DNA of 64,000 nt from an uncultured Clostridia bacterium (GCA_947623585.1 CANQHA010000007.1:30574-94573), one strand, 5' to 3'. Counted from the first letter of the stretch, positions 8,657-17,814 are shown. Program-made: numbers and translations. The notes: generated by a model from the sequence alone, not told the origin.

Positions 8657-9250
8657 ATGAACAGCTTCGATAAATACATAACCCCGGGCATGATGGATCT
8701 TACCGACACCTATGCCGTCAAAATTCTGATATGCTATTTTCTCAGGCAGATAAACCGCCCGATAACCCCGCTTCAGCTCACCGAGATCGCTACCGACGAC
8801 GGAATTGTGAATTATTTCGTTTTCACCGAGGCGATGAATCAGCTTTTGGAGGCCAAAACCATTATTTTGGAGGAGCAGGACGGCGAGGAATACTATGTTC
8901 TGACCGATAAGGCCAAAAACGGCGCCGAGGATTTCAAAAAATTCGTGCCGCAAAGTTTTCGCAACAAAATACTCTCCTCGGGGCTGAAATTCTTTGCCAA
9001 GCTGAAAAACCGAAACGACGTCAAGGTCTCCGTCTCGGAACGCGAAAGGGGCTTTTGCGTAGACGCCGTATGCACCGACGGCGGGCTTACCCTTATGGAC
9101 CTTAAGCTCTATGCTCCCGACCGCGAACAGGCCGAGCTGCTTTCAGATAAAATTTTAATGAACCCCGCGGATTTTTACGCGAAGGTGCTTGATTTCGCCC
9201 TCGAAAACGAGGAGTATAAGCCCGAGCCGAAGGAGGTGAGCGGCCTGTGA
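8657..9250 (+). CDS. DUF4364 family protein
   Basis: A 197-residue soluble protein beginning MNSFDKYITPGMMDLTDTYAVKILICYFL. The N-terminal half reads as a winged-helix domain (RPITPLQLTEIATDDGIVNYFVFTEAMNQLLEAKTI followed by the beta wing EQDGEEYYVLTDKAK), which is the DUF4364 pattern. The C-terminal half is a small alpha/beta domain. It is probably a DNA-binding regulator, but no target is known. The start at 8657 has GGAGG 5 bases upstream. It is 10 bases after pcrA and overlaps the next gene by 4 bases. Confidence 0.85.
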   Translation: MNSFDKYITPGMMDLTDTYAVKILICYFLRQINRPITPLQLTEIATDDGIVNYFVFTEAMNQLLEAKTIILEEQDGEEYYVLTDKAKNGAEDFKKFVPQSFRNKILSSGLKFFAKLKNRNDVKVSVSERERGFCVDAVCTDGGLTLMDLKLYAPDREQAELLSDKILMNPADFYAKVLDFALENEEYKPEPKEVSGL

Positions 9251-9831
9251 AAAACAGCTTCTTTGCCCTTGCCTCAAGAATGAAATATATAACCCGCTGG
9301 GGGCTTATGAGAAATTCGCGGCCCGAAAACGTCGCCGAACATTCGCTTGAAGTCGCCATAATAACGCATCTTCTCTGCGAGCTGAGAAACCGCCGCTTCG
9401 GCGGAAGCGTTGACGTATCGGAAGCCGTGCTGACGGCGGTTTATCACGACGTCGGCGAGATAATCACCGGCGACCTGCCCACGCCGGTAAAATATTACGA
9501 CCCCGAGATAAAAACCGCTTATAAAAGGGTCGAGCAGGCCGCCGCGGAAAAGCTGCTCGAATCGGTGCCCGAAGACCTTCGCGACGGCTACGCCCCGCTT
9601 ATAACCGGCGGACACGACCCGAAGATCGCCGAGATAGTCAAGGCGGCGGACAAGCTGTCGGCGCTGATCAAATGCATTGAGGAGCGAAAAAGCGGCAACA
9701 GCGATTTTTCGGAGGCCGAGCGCCAGACCCTCGAAGCGATAAAAAAGATGGAGCTTCCCGAGGCGGAGGTCTTTATCGAGGAATTTCTGCCGGAATACGG
9801 GCTTACGCTCGACGAGCAGACCCGCCCGTAG
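9247..9831 (+). CDS. HD-domain 5'-nucleotidase, YfbR-like
   Basis: A 194-residue HD phosphohydrolase. The start region MKNSFFALASRMKYITRWGLMRNSRPENVAEHSLEVAIITHLL carries the first histidine (AEHS) and the residues that set 5'-deoxynucleotidase specificity in YfbR. The HD pair is in VYHDVGEIITGDLPTPVKYY, and the last aspartate is in IVKAADKLSALIKC. YfbR-type enzymes hydrolyse deoxyribonucleoside 5'-monophosphates in pyrimidine and purine salvage. The GTG start overlaps the TGA of DUF4364 (GTGA), which implies coupled translation. Confidence 0.88.
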   Translation: MKNSFFALASRMKYITRWGLMRNSRPENVAEHSLEVAIITHLLCELRNRRFGGSVDVSEAVLTAVYHDVGEIITGDLPTPVKYYDPEIKTAYKRVEQAAAEKLLESVPEDLRDGYAPLITGGHDPKIAEIVKAADKLSALIKCIEERKSGNSDFSEAERQTLEAIKKMELPEAEVFIEEFLPEYGLTLDEQTRP

Positions 9832-9945
9832 ATTTTCGGATTTCTGCGGAAATTTATGTATCAGGCCGAGCCGAGGCGGCATAAATTGAAAAAGAACGCT
9901 CGGAGATATTTTTGAAAAATGAAATCATTTCCATGACGGCGGCGC

Positions 9946-9974
9946 TTGAAAAACGCGCCGTCTGCTGATATAAT
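9946..9974 (+). promoter_or_regulatory. SigA-type promoter of the cation diffusion facilitator gene
   Basis: TTGAAA at 9946 and TATAAT at 9969 with a 17-base spacer, 30 bases before the GTG start. Confidence 0.75.
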
Positions 9975-10004
9975 AGATTCGATGAAAAGAAAAGAGGGAA
10001 CGCC

Positions 10005-10925
10005 GTGGACGATGTTGCAGCCGGAAAAAAACAGCGGACGAAAACAGGGTTTTTTGCCGGAGTTTTCGGTATCGTTACAAATATTCTCGCCTTTGCGGCA
10101 AAAATAGCCGTCGGGGCGGTCTCGGGCAGCGTCGGAATCGCGGCGGACGCTTTTAACAGCCTGACCGACGCGCTGAGCTCGGTTCTGACCATCGTCGGCT
10201 TTAGGCTTTCGGCAAAGCCCGCCGACCGCGAGCACCCTTACGGCCACGCGAGATATGAGCAGATAACCGCGCTTTTCATCGCAGTCATCATGCTTGCCGC
10301 CGGGCTGATGTTTGCGAAAAGCTCGGTCGAAAAGATAGTTCGCCCCGAAGCCCCCGACTTCGGAACGATGACCTATATCGCGCTTATTTCGGCGATAATT
10401 CTGAAGCTGATACAGGCCGCGGTGAATTTCAGGCTCTCGAAAAAAATAGATTCGGGGGCGCTTCGGGCGGCGGCGCTTGATTCAAGAAACGACGTTTTGA
10501 TAACCTCTACGGTGCTTTTAAGCGTCGTCGTGACCCACCTTTTCAGGGTCAACATCGACGGCTGGGCGGGCCTTGCGGTCTCTCTTTTCATAGTCGCCTC
10601 GGCGGCCTCGACCCTTAAAAGCGCCATAAGCCCGATGCTCGGCGCTCCCCCGCCCGAACAGCTCGTTCAGGGCATTGACCGCATAGTTAAGTCGCGGCCC
10701 GAGATCCTCGGATATCACGACCTCATCATTCACAACTACGGCTCGGGCGCAAATTTCGCCTCGCTTCACGCCGAGGTGGATTCTTCGTCCGACCTGTCGT
10801 CGGTACACGAGGTGCTCGACTGGGTGGAACGGCAGACGGAAGCCGAGTTCGGCGTGGTTTTAACGATACATACCGACCCCGTAAAGGTCGAGGGAAAGGA
10901 TAAAGATGAAAAAACCGAAGTTTAA
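10005..10925 (+). CDS. Cation diffusion facilitator (CDF) family transporter
   Basis: A 306-residue divalent-metal/proton antiporter. The metal-site helices are visible: GIAADAFNSLTDALSSVL in TM2 and AAALDSRNDVLITSTVLLSVVV in TM5, with HPYGHARYEQI between TM2 and TM3, all CDF hallmarks. The C-terminal cytoplasmic domain (HDLIIHNYGSGANFASLHAEVDSS...VLTIHTDPV) is the ferredoxin-like regulatory domain. The TM2 N..D and TM5 D..D residues fit zinc, iron or manganese efflux and do not settle the metal. The start is a GTG with GAGGG 6 bases upstream. It overlaps the following DUF3810 gene by 20 bases. Confidence 0.9.
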   Translation: MDDVAAGKKQRTKTGFFAGVFGIVTNILAFAAKIAVGAVSGSVGIAADAFNSLTDALSSVLTIVGFRLSAKPADREHPYGHARYEQITALFIAVIMLAAGLMFAKSSVEKIVRPEAPDFGTMTYIALISAIILKLIQAAVNFRLSKKIDSGALRAAALDSRNDVLITSTVLLSVVVTHLFRVNIDGWAGLAVSLFIVASAASTLKSAISPMLGAPPPEQLVQGIDRIVKSRPEILGYHDLIIHNYGSGANFASLHAEVDSSSDLSSVHEVLDWVERQTEAEFGVVLTIHTDPVKVEGKDKDEKTEV

Positions 10926-12045
10926 AAGGTCCGACGTCGCGGTCATGTCTATAATCGCCGCCCTGCTGCTCATAAACCTTATCGCAAGGCTTTCTACCGC
11001 TTTCTCGGACTTCTATGTTCAGAAAATATATCCGATAATCTCGGCCGCGCCGATATTTCTCTCGGGGCTTTTGCCGTTTTCACTGGGCGAGATAATGATA
11101 ATCGTCTTTGCGCTGATGGCGATAATAGGAATTCCGTGGGTGATAATCTATTCCGTTGCCAAGAGAAAACAGCCCACGGCCTCGAAAAAAGCCCTCGTTT
11201 TTGCCTGCCGCTTTTTAAGCTGGATATTCGCTTTCGTTTTTGCGACCGAGACCTTCGGCTGCTTTATAATGTATCAGTGCACTAAATTCTCGGACAGATA
11301 TTTTCAACCCGTCGAGCACAACGAACAGCTTCTTCTTGACACGCTCTCGGCTTTCAGCAAAAGGATAGAGGACCTTTACGACAACTTCGAGCGCGACCAA
11401 GGCGGTTATATCGTTCTCGACCACGACACCTCGGACGAATGCCGCGAGGCGATGAGGGCGCTCGGCTCGGAATATTCGCAGCTCAAGGGATATTACCCGA
11501 GGCCGAAAAAAATCTTCAACTCGTTTTTCATGTCTCAGGAAGGGATAATCGGACTTTACATACCCTTTGCCTTTGAAGCTACATATAACCGCGACATTCA
11601 GCCCATCGCCGTCCCCGCAACGGTATGCCACGAGCTCTCTCATCTTAAAGGAATAATTCAGGAGGACGAGGCCAGCTTTACCGCCATAATCGCCTGCCTT
11701 CGCAGCAAAAACGACGCTCTTGAATACAGCGCTTGCCTCGACGCGTTTTACTATCTCTATAAAAACGCGCTCCAGCTTAAAGGGACGTCTTATGAAAACG
11801 CCCTGCGCGAAGCCGTCGCTTCGGTGCCGAAGCAGGTCTGGGACTGCGATATAAGCTCGTATACCGCCGACTATTGGGAGAAAAACCGCCACAAAGAGAT
11901 AATCCCGACCGAGACCGTCGCGGCGATTTCGGAAAAGCTGACCGACGCAAACCTCACCATGAACGGCGTTAAGGACGGCATAAACGTTTATAACCGCGTC
12001 GTCGAGCTGCTGATGGACTATTACGGCAACGGCGGAAAGATTTAA
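10906..12045 (+). CDS. DUF3810 membrane protein, putative metallopeptidase
   Basis: A 379-residue protein with three N-terminal membrane helices (to about residue 115) and an extracytoplasmic domain. The domain holds VCHELSHLKGIIQEDEASFTAIIAC, an HExxH zinc motif with a downstream ExxxF glutamate, as found in the DUF3810 family, which is distantly like M48/gluzincin peptidases. It probably acts as a membrane-bound peptidase; the substrate is unknown. The ATG at 10906 has AAAGGA upstream and lies inside the end of the CDF gene, so the two are co-translated. Confidence 0.85.
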   Translation: MKKPKFKRSDVAVMSIIAALLLINLIARLSTAFSDFYVQKIYPIISAAPIFLSGLLPFSLGEIMIIVFALMAIIGIPWVIIYSVAKRKQPTASKKALVFACRFLSWIFAFVFATETFGCFIMYQCTKFSDRYFQPVEHNEQLLLDTLSAFSKRIEDLYDNFERDQGGYIVLDHDTSDECREAMRALGSEYSQLKGYYPRPKKIFNSFFMSQEGIIGLYIPFAFEATYNRDIQPIAVPATVCHELSHLKGIIQEDEASFTAIIACLRSKNDALEYSACLDAFYYLYKNALQLKGTSYENALREAVASVPKQVWDCDISSYTADYWEKNRHKEIIPTETVAAISEKLTDANLTMNGVKDGINVYNRVVELLMDYYGNGGKI

Positions 12046-12080
12046 ATTTAACAATTTTTTCTTCATAAACATCAAAGCGC

Positions 12081-12109
12081 TTGACATTTTGTAATTTAAG
12101 TGTTATTAT
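12081..12109 (+). promoter_or_regulatory. Consensus SigA promoter of the small secreted protein gene
   Basis: A perfect TTGACA at 12081 and TATTAT at 12104 with a 17-base spacer, followed by AAGGAGG before the ATG at 12154. Confidence 0.88.
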
Positions 12110-12153
12110 TTAATCGGATACTTGATATCCGCAATTTTAAGGAGGAATGCTTT

Positions 12154-12771
12154 ATGAAGAAGTTTATTGCAATCGTTATGTCCCTTGTAATGGTAATGTC
12201 TCTGACCGTTGCCGTTTCGGCTGACGATCCGGTCCTCAAAGAGGGCGACATCGAATTCACCGTTGAGACCGATTGGTGGGAAATGCATGATATGAAGGGC
12301 GTTATCTTTGATTCCGCCGAAGATCTTGCAAATATGTCAAAGATAGTTTTCACCACTTCGTCGAGCGGCGTTATTATCTCTTACAGCAGCGTTGAAGTTG
12401 TTGATGAAAGCAAGAACGGTCACTGGCAGCAGACCCCCGAAGCGATCACCGAATTCACCATTGATTGCTCCGATATTCTTCTTGAAGAGACCACCGACAC
12501 CGACGGAAACGTATCGCCTTACATTTATGTTTGCGCTTCCACCACTGCCGGCACCAAGGTTTCCGTTCACTATGTAGTTTACGGTAAAGAAGCCGCCGCC
12601 GAGGCTCCCGCCGAGACCACTGACACCACCGGGACCGCCGAGGCTCCCGCAGCTTCCGAGACTTCCGAAGCCCCCGCTGAGCCGGCCGCCGCTCCCGACA
12701 CCGGAATCGCCCTTGCGGTTGTTCCCGCAATCATCGCAATGGCAGCCGCCGCGTTCGCAAAGAAGCACTGA
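12154..12771 (+). CDS. Small secreted protein with C-terminal PDTG-hydrophobic-basic tail
   Basis: A 205-residue protein of unknown function. It has a clear signal peptide (MKKFIAIVMSLVMVMSLTVAVSA), a mature beta-rich domain of about 115 residues with several tryptophans (TDWWEMHDMKG), and a low-complexity linker of Ala/Pro/Glu/Thr (about 140-178). The tail is PDTGIALAVVPAIIAMAAAAFAKKH: a short TG motif, a hydrophobic helix and basic residues, as in a sortase sorting signal but not canonical LPxTG. The chosen ATG has AAGGAGG upstream. It is monocistronic, with a strong promoter and terminator, which suggests high expression. The protein at 41130 has the same plan. Confidence 0.85.
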   Translation: MKKFIAIVMSLVMVMSLTVAVSADDPVLKEGDIEFTVETDWWEMHDMKGVIFDSAEDLANMSKIVFTTSSSGVIISYSSVEVVDESKNGHWQQTPEAITEFTIDCSDILLEETTDTDGNVSPYIYVCASTTAGTKVSVHYVVYGKEAAAEAPAETTDTTGTAEAPAASETSEAPAEPAAAPDTGIALAVVPAIIAMAAAAFAKKH

Positions 12772-12788
12772 TTCTAAGCGCTGACCTT

Positions 12789-12821
12789 AAAAGCCGCGTC
12801 CGATGAGGGCGCGGCTTTTTT
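12789..12821 (+). terminator. Intrinsic terminator
   Basis: Stem AAGCCGCG / CGCGGCTT followed by TTTTTT, 18 bases after the stop of the small secreted protein gene. Confidence 0.88.
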
Positions 12822-12861
12822 GCAGCTGTTCAAGCTAAGCAGAACGCCGCGGCGCTTGCTT

Positions 12862-13084
12862 AAAGGTATTCAATCATTCCCTCTGCCGGGAATGATTTCA
12901 TACTATTTTAAGTCACCCCACCCCCCCGCAGTACGTTTGTCTAAAAGTTTGCAAAGCGAACGCCCCCGCCCCTTGAGGGGCGGGGGCGGATTCATGTTTC
13001 CGTTCCGTAGGAAGCAAGGTGGGGGGTGGGGTGATAAACGATAGTATCCATATTTTCCGGCGGAGGAAAATATGGATACCTTTT
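12862..13084 (+). repeat. Inverted-repeat element A, copy 3 (complete)
   Basis: Left hairpin of the AATCATTCCC / GGGAATGATT type, central CGCCCC/GGGGCG stem, inner GGGGGTGGGGTGATAAACG arm, and right hairpin of the CCATATTTTCC / GGAAAATATGG type. It is bounded by AAAGGTAT and ATACCTTTT and lies between convergent genes. Confidence 0.88.
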
Positions 13085-13149
13085 AAGCGGTTATTTCGGC
13101 TTGCGGCAAAGTGCGGATAAAGCCGCGGACGTGAAGACTGCTTCCCCTC

Positions 13150-14871
13150 TCAGCCTATCGTCAGGTCGTCGTCGGCAAAGATCCAGACGGTGTTCTTGAG
13201 GTCCGGCTCGTCGTCTTGGGGGAGAATGTGAAGGTGCAGGCCCTTGCCGCTGACCTTGACATATGAGAATCTGACGGCGCCGTCGCTTTTCAGCTTTTGC
13301 TTTAACCAATCGTAATCCATTACTTGATCGAAAATCTCGGAATACTCCTCTTTCACATAGCGCTCGCTGTACAGCTTCAGCGCTTTGCTGTAAACATAAT
13401 CGGTCTTTTGGAGAAGCTCGGCGAAGTAATGCGGGATATAAATGTGCCGCACCGTGTCGGCGTCGAGATCGACAAAATATACGCCCGAGAAGCGCTTAGA
13501 GATCAGCTTGAGGAAGAATTCGCCGTCGCGCTTTTCGGTGAGGATTTTTTCGAGCTGCTCGTTCATGTCGCGTCTGCGGCGGACCTCGCCGTTGTTTTTG
13601 TAATATTCTTCTTTATCGTGGCGCATATTGAGTTCGGCCGCGCCGACAAGCCTTTCGGCGGTGCTTGTTTTGCTGCTGCCGCCCGCGATTCCCACCGCTA
13701 TCTCATATTTATCCTTGATGAGCTCGGAGCGGACCTCGACAATAAGCCGGGCGGTGCTTGCAGGCGAGAGGTTTCTGCTCAAAACAATAAACTCGTCGCC
13801 GCCGATTCGGTAAGTCCTCTGGTCGGGGAAAGAGCCGCGCAAAGCGTCGGCAACGGCGCAAAGCATATCGTCTCCGCTGCTGTGACCGAGGCTGTTGTTG
13901 AGCTCGTGCAGACCGTTGACGTCGATATATACGACGGTGAGATTTTCAAAATCTTCGCTTTTGAGCTCGGCCATATCTTCGTTGAACTTGTGACGGTTGT
14001 AAAGCAGCGTGAGCGCGTCGCGGTTGTAGACCTCGACCATCTCGGCGCGGCTGCGGAGCTCGGATATATACTCGTCATGAATGTCTTTGACGTAAAGCGT
14101 GTAGATCCTGTGCTCGTCGGAATATTCGACGCTCGGCACAAGATCCATCTGAACCCAACGGTAAGTGTCGCCGTTCTTGCGGCGATATCTTACGCTGAGG
14201 GTCTTTTCGGGCTCGAGCTTTGCACGCTCGCGAAGCGATTTTATATCGGTGAAGCGGTCAAATTCGTCGATGTCGTCCTCAAAAACGTTGCCGAATTTCG
14301 AGAACGAGCTGAACCAGCCCGAAAGCGTGTCGGGCTGCATGGATATCGGCTGATCGGTCTTTACCGCCTCATAGGTGTCGTCGGAAAGATTCACCCTTAA
14401 AATTTTATAATATAATGAAGTAAGCGTCGCGAGACCGTCAACAAGCGTTATCGTGTCGGAATCGGCGGAACGCCAGCAGAAAAGCGCCCACGGATTCTCG
14501 GGCGAACAACCCTCGCCGGCAATGACGCTGAAGGTTATCCACCTTGAACCGCTCTCGGTTCTGCGCCTGTAACTGTGAGCGGCGCGGAGATCGCCGGAAA
14601 AAACTCTCTTTCTAACATAGTCGGGATGGGAGTATTTAAGATAGTCGGCGGCGTGGTCGGGATATACTATGCCGTCATCGACCTGACGCCTTATATATGT
14701 GAAAATATCGACTACTCCCTCGGGATCGTATTTGCTGAACTCGGCGTCGCGTTTCAAAAATTCAAATTCACCGGTCATCAGATTCACAAGCGCTACTTTT
14801 GAGAACAGATTGAACAACGTGTCCTTCGCATAGCCGATGACCGATTCCCTCTGCCCGGGATTCAATTCCAT
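13150..14871 (-). CDS. GGDEF-domain protein (diguanylate cyclase) with flanking PAS-like regions
   Basis: A protein of about 573 residues. The central GGDEF domain starts around DALTLLYNRHKFNEDM and has the intact signature RIGGDEFIVL, plus the conserved VVYIDVNGLHELNNSLGHSSGDDML, so c-di-GMP synthesis is expected. N-terminal of it are two PAS-like blocks (LVNLMTGEFEFLKRD...; KTLSVRYRRKNGDTYRWVQMDLVPSVEY), and a further PAS-like block follows (GEFFLKLISKRFSGVYFVDLDADTVRHIYIP). No membrane helix is seen, so it senses a cytoplasmic signal. The RxxD inhibitory site is not obvious before GGDEF. The ATG at 14871 has AAGGTG six bases upstream; a GTG three codons earlier overlaps that site. No EAL or PilZ partner lies in the window. 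Confidence 0.88.
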   Translation of the reverse strand: MELNPGQRESVIGYAKDTLFNLFSKVALVNLMTGEFEFLKRDAEFSKYDPEGVVDIFTYIRRQVDDGIVYPDHAADYLKYSHPDYVRKRVFSGDLRAAHSYRRRTESGSRWITFSVIAGEGCSPENPWALFCWRSADSDTITLVDGLATLTSLYYKILRVNLSDDTYEAVKTDQPISMQPDTLSGWFSSFSKFGNVFEDDIDEFDRFTDIKSLRERAKLEPEKTLSVRYRRKNGDTYRWVQMDLVPSVEYSDEHRIYTLYVKDIHDEYISELRSRAEMVEVYNRDALTLLYNRHKFNEDMAELKSEDFENLTVVYIDVNGLHELNNSLGHSSGDDMLCAVADALRGSFPDQRTYRIGGDEFIVLSRNLSPASTARLIVEVRSELIKDKYEIAVGIAGGSSKTSTAERLVGAAELNMRHDKEEYYKNNGEVRRRRDMNEQLEKILTEKRDGEFFLKLISKRFSGVYFVDLDADTVRHIYIPHYFAELLQKTDYVYSKALKLYSERYVKEEYSEIFDQVMDYDWLKQKLKSDGAVRFSYVKVSGKGLHLHILPQDDEPDLKNTVWIFADDDLTIG

Positions 14872-15114
14872 TATGCTCACCTTCTGAACAGGTATCTTTA
14901 TATATAATATACAATTTGTCCCGAAAAGTCAATAGGGGAATTGCAAATCATTGATGATTTTTCACAGTTTTTTAGCAATTTATTTGGCGGATTTTCACAG
15001 GAGGGCGTTTTTTTAGGGGAGGATAATAAATTTATGGGTGAGCCCCCGCCACTTGAGGGCAACATAAGCGGGGGAAGCTAATCGGACTTTGCAGCAAGCC
15101 GAGCCGACCGATTT

Positions 15115-15335
15115 AAAGGTATTCAATCATTCCCTCTGCCGAGGTAATGATTTCATGCTATTTTTAGACACCCCACCCCCGCAATACGTTTATCAGATAG
15201 GGAAAAATGCAAGGCCCCCGCCCCTCGAGGGGCGGGGGCGGCTCACTTGTCCCACCCCGTAGGAAGTGTGGCGGGGGTGGGGTGATGAGCGATAGCATCC
15301 ATATTTTCCGGCAGAGGAAAATATGGATACCTTTT
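15115..15335 (+). repeat. Inverted-repeat element A, copy 4 (complete, with flanks)
   Basis: Left hairpin AATCATT-type with an altered loop side, central CCCCTCGAGGGG stem, right hairpin CCATATTTTCC / GGAAAATATGG. The flanks form a further inverted repeat: GCAAGCCGAGCCGACCG on the left (from about 15093) against CGGTCGGCTCGGCTTGC on the right (to about 15356). This shows that the full element is about 270 bp. Confidence 0.9.
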
Positions 15336-15435
15336 AAGCGGTCGGCTCGGCTTGCGGCAAAGGTAGGGATAAACGCTCGAGAAGTGAGGTTGCGTTTGCG
15401 CCGGGGGCAGCTGTTCATTTGCCTCGCTTAAACTC

Positions 15436-15615
15436 GGCAAATGGGGGACCCCCGGCGAGGGTCCCCTACGGCAAAACAATTCACCGAATTGTTTTGCCTA
15501 CCCTCCTGCGCTTCGCTTCGCAGGGATTCCGCGTCTGCGGACGCGGCGGGGGGTCACCCCTCGACCCTGACAAGCCTTTTAGAAAAAGGCTTGAGCGAAA
15601 ACTTTTGTTTTATGG
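15436..15615 (+). repeat. Dispersed repeat C, copy 1
   Basis: A GC-rich block directly right of element A copy 4, containing palindromic segments (GGGGACCCCCGGCGAGGGTCCCC; ATTCCGCGTCTGCGGACGCGG) and the tail CCCTCGACCCTGACAAGCC, AAAAAGGCTTGAGCGAAAAC. The same order occurs at 18168-18590 directly right of element A copy 5. Small frames here look like products of the repeat rather than genes. Confidence 0.7.
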
Positions 15616-15648
15616 CTCTGTATGGGTGCCTTTGGTCGATAATACCTC

Positions 15649-15677
15649 TTGACAAAACGTTAAACAGCGATTATAAT
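15649..15677 (+). promoter_or_regulatory. Consensus SigA promoter of the orphan gene at 15736
   Basis: TTGACA at 15649 and TATAAT at 15672, 17-base spacer, immediately right of repeat C copy 1. Confidence 0.88.
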
Positions 15678-15735
15678 ATTTATGTCTTTGAAATATTGAC
15701 AATCGGAGAGAGATTTTTAGAAAGGCTGAAACGAT

Positions 15736-16260
15736 ATGAGTTTTGCAGACGAGCTTAAAGAACGCGTTAAAAAGAGTTCTCAATCGGGAAACGACGCGGA
15801 CAGCAGATATATTGACGACAAAGAGATCGCAAGGGTCACCGAGGGCGTTAAAAATTGCATTTTAAAACGCGCAAGCGCTCTGGCCGACCTCGGGGAAAAC
15901 AGCCTTGAGGGGTTTGTGTGCCAAAAATGGAGCGGAAACGTGTGCAAGCACGACCTGATGAATTTTGCGGAAAACGAAACCTCAAGAATGCTCACAACGG
16001 GCGAGCACTGCCTGCTCGAAACGTTCGGCACAAACTCGGCTTTTGTGGTTAAACTCTGCAATTCGCTGGCGGATATGATAACTTCGCTGGGATTTGAGGA
16101 ATTCAGCATAAAACCGGTCTTAAAAACCTTCTATGTCTCCGACAAGTTTTACGGCGCTTATTCCTACCCCCCCCGAAAGATAATTCTCGGTTTTTTCAAA
16201 AAAAAAACTTTTTTCGCAACAAAGCAGGCTTATACGGTTCACATAAAAATCTCATGGTGA
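15736..16260 (+). CDS. Hypothetical cytoplasmic protein (unrecognised family)
   Basis: A 174-residue protein that I do not recognise. It begins MSFADELKERVKKSSQSGND, has no signal peptide or membrane helix, and contains four cysteines. A central stretch (CILKRASALADLGENSLEGFVCQKWSGN) is followed by the predicted helix LVKLCNSLADMITSLGFEEF-like region and a basic C-terminal strand region (RKIILGFFKKKTFFATKQAYTVHIKISW). The gene has its own perfect promoter, an AAAGG ribosome site 9 bases before the ATG, and a terminator, so it is a real, singly transcribed gene rather than a remnant. It is bordered by repeats on the left. Confidence 0.78.
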   Translation: MSFADELKERVKKSSQSGNDADSRYIDDKEIARVTEGVKNCILKRASALADLGENSLEGFVCQKWSGNVCKHDLMNFAENETSRMLTTGEHCLLETFGTNSAFVVKLCNSLADMITSLGFEEFSIKPVLKTFYVSDKFYGAYSYPPRKIILGFFKKKTFFATKQAYTVHIKISW

Positions 16261-16265
16261 AAAAA

Positions 16266-16303
16266 TCCGCCGAACGGTTTGACCGAACGGCGGCGTTTTT
16301 TAT
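16266..16303. terminator. Bidirectional intrinsic terminator
   Basis: Stem CCGCCG / CGGCGG with an inner CGGT-TTG-ACCG hairpin, a T run on the right and an A run on the left. It serves the orphan gene (plus) and the DUF1846 gene (minus), whose stop codon overlaps the T run. Confidence 0.82.
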
Positions 16304-17784
16304 TTGTGATAAAGCCCCTGCTTTTGATATATCGGCTCGCAGGTGACGTCTACCTTTAACTTGCGGAAGGTTTTGAGATCGACCGCCGAAAGCATTACGC
16401 TTGAATGCATCTGGGCTCCCTCCAGCTTCTTTAACTGGTCGAGGGCGAGCTGTGCGGTGGGGTTCTCGGCGGCGCAGATGCAAAGCGCGATGAGTATTTC
16501 GTCGGTGTGCAGCCGCGGGTTCTCGTTTCCGAGATGATTCACCTTTAAGCGCTGTATCGGCTCGATGACCTTGGGGGAAATGAGAAGCGTTTCGTCGGGA
16601 ATGCCGGCAAGCGCTTTTAACGCGTTTAAAAGCATGGCGGAGGAGGCTCCCAAAAGACCCGAGGTCTTTCCGGTGATGACGCTTCCGTCAGGCAGTTCGA
16701 TAGCCGCGGCCGGAGCGCCGGTGAGCTCGGCGCGGGTGAGCGCGGGGCTGACCGTTTTTCGGTTAGCGGTCGTTATGCCCGCCTTTTTCATCAGAAGCTC
16801 GATGCGAAGTATCTCGTCGTCGTTGGCGCTGCCGCGCTTTTTCTCATCGAGCGCTTTGTAATATCTGCGGATAATCTCCTGAAGCGAAGCCTCGGCGCAA
16901 ACAGAGTCATCGACGATGCAAAAGCCCGCCATGTTTACGCCCATATCGGTCGGAGATTTATATGGCGACTCGCCGAGTATCATCTCAAACATGGCGTTCA
17001 GGACCGGAAATACCTCTATATCGCGGTTGTAATTCACGGCGAGGGTGCCGTAAGCCTCAAGGTGATAGGGGTCGATCATGTTTACGTCGGAAAGATCTGC
17101 AGTCGCGGCCTCGTAGGCGAGGTTCACCGGGTGGTTGAGAGGAATAGACCATATCGGGAAGGTCTCAAACTTTGCATAGCCCGCCTTTACGCCCCTTTTG
17201 TGCTCGTGATAAAGCTGAGAAAGACAGGTCGCCATTTTTCCGCTGCCCGGCCCCGGGGCGGTAACAACGACGAGACGGCGGGTAGTCTCGATATACTCGT
17301 TTTTGCCGTAGCCGTTCTCGCTTATGACCCTGCCGAGATCGGCGGGATAGCCCTCGATGGGATAGTGGCGGTAGACCGTTATGCCGAGGCTTTCGAGCTT
17401 GCGGGCAAAGGCAAGCGCCGAGGGCTGGCTTTCATACCTTGTCAGCACTACGCTGCCGACATAAAGCCCGTATCTTCGGAAATTGTCAATAAGCCTCAAA
17501 ACGTCAAGATCGTATGTGATACCGATGTCGCCCCGAACCTTGCTCTGAGCGATATCCTCGCAGCTTATGACAACTATTATCTCGGCCTGATCCTTTAACT
17601 GCAAAAGCATTTGCAGCTTTGAATCGGGCTTGAAGCCCGGAAGCACCCTCGACGCGTGATAGTCGTCGAACAGCTTCCCACCGAATTCAAGATAGAGTTT
17701 TCCGCCGAAGCTGTCAATGCGCTCACGGATCTTCTCAGACTGAAGCCTGAGATATTTTTCATTGTCAAATCCTGTTTTTACCAT
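16300..17784 (-). CDS. DUF1846 domain-containing protein
   Basis: A 494-residue protein beginning MVKTGFDNEKYLRLQSEKIRERIDSFGGKLYLEFGGKLFDDYHASRVLPGF, the highly conserved DUF1846 opening. A P-loop-like VVVTAPGPGSGKMATCLSQLYHE lies near residue 190, which fits a nucleotide-binding alpha/beta core. The family is common in Firmicutes and actinobacteria. It has solved structures but no settled function. The chosen ATG has GGAGG four bases upstream; the longer frame upstream lacks one. It is monocistronic, with promoter 17815-17844 and terminator 16266-16303. Confidence 0.9.
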   Translation of the reverse strand: MVKTGFDNEKYLRLQSEKIRERIDSFGGKLYLEFGGKLFDDYHASRVLPGFKPDSKLQMLLQLKDQAEIIVVISCEDIAQSKVRGDIGITYDLDVLRLIDNFRRYGLYVGSVVLTRYESQPSALAFARKLESLGITVYRHYPIEGYPADLGRVISENGYGKNEYIETTRRLVVVTAPGPGSGKMATCLSQLYHEHKRGVKAGYAKFETFPIWSIPLNHPVNLAYEAATADLSDVNMIDPYHLEAYGTLAVNYNRDIEVFPVLNAMFEMILGESPYKSPTDMGVNMAGFCIVDDSVCAEASLQEIIRRYYKALDEKKRGSANDDEILRIELLMKKAGITTANRKTVSPALTRAELTGAPAAAIELPDGSVITGKTSGLLGASSAMLLNALKALAGIPDETLLISPKVIEPIQRLKVNHLGNENPRLHTDEILIALCICAAENPTAQLALDQLKKLEGAQMHSSVMLSAVDLKTFRKLKVDVTCEPIYQKQGLYHK

Positions 17785-17814
17785 ATGCCCTCCGATTGCG
17801 ATAACATTCAAGCT

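Noticed and set aside
11215..12087. 290-codon minus-strand frame opposite the DUF3810 gene
   Set aside because: A shadow of the GC-rich third codon positions; the plus frame has the HExxH motif and coupled start.
13324..14400. 358-codon plus-strand frame opposite the GGDEF gene
   Set aside because: The minus strand encodes a complete GGDEF protein with RIGGDEF. The plus frame has no recognisable domain or ribosome site.
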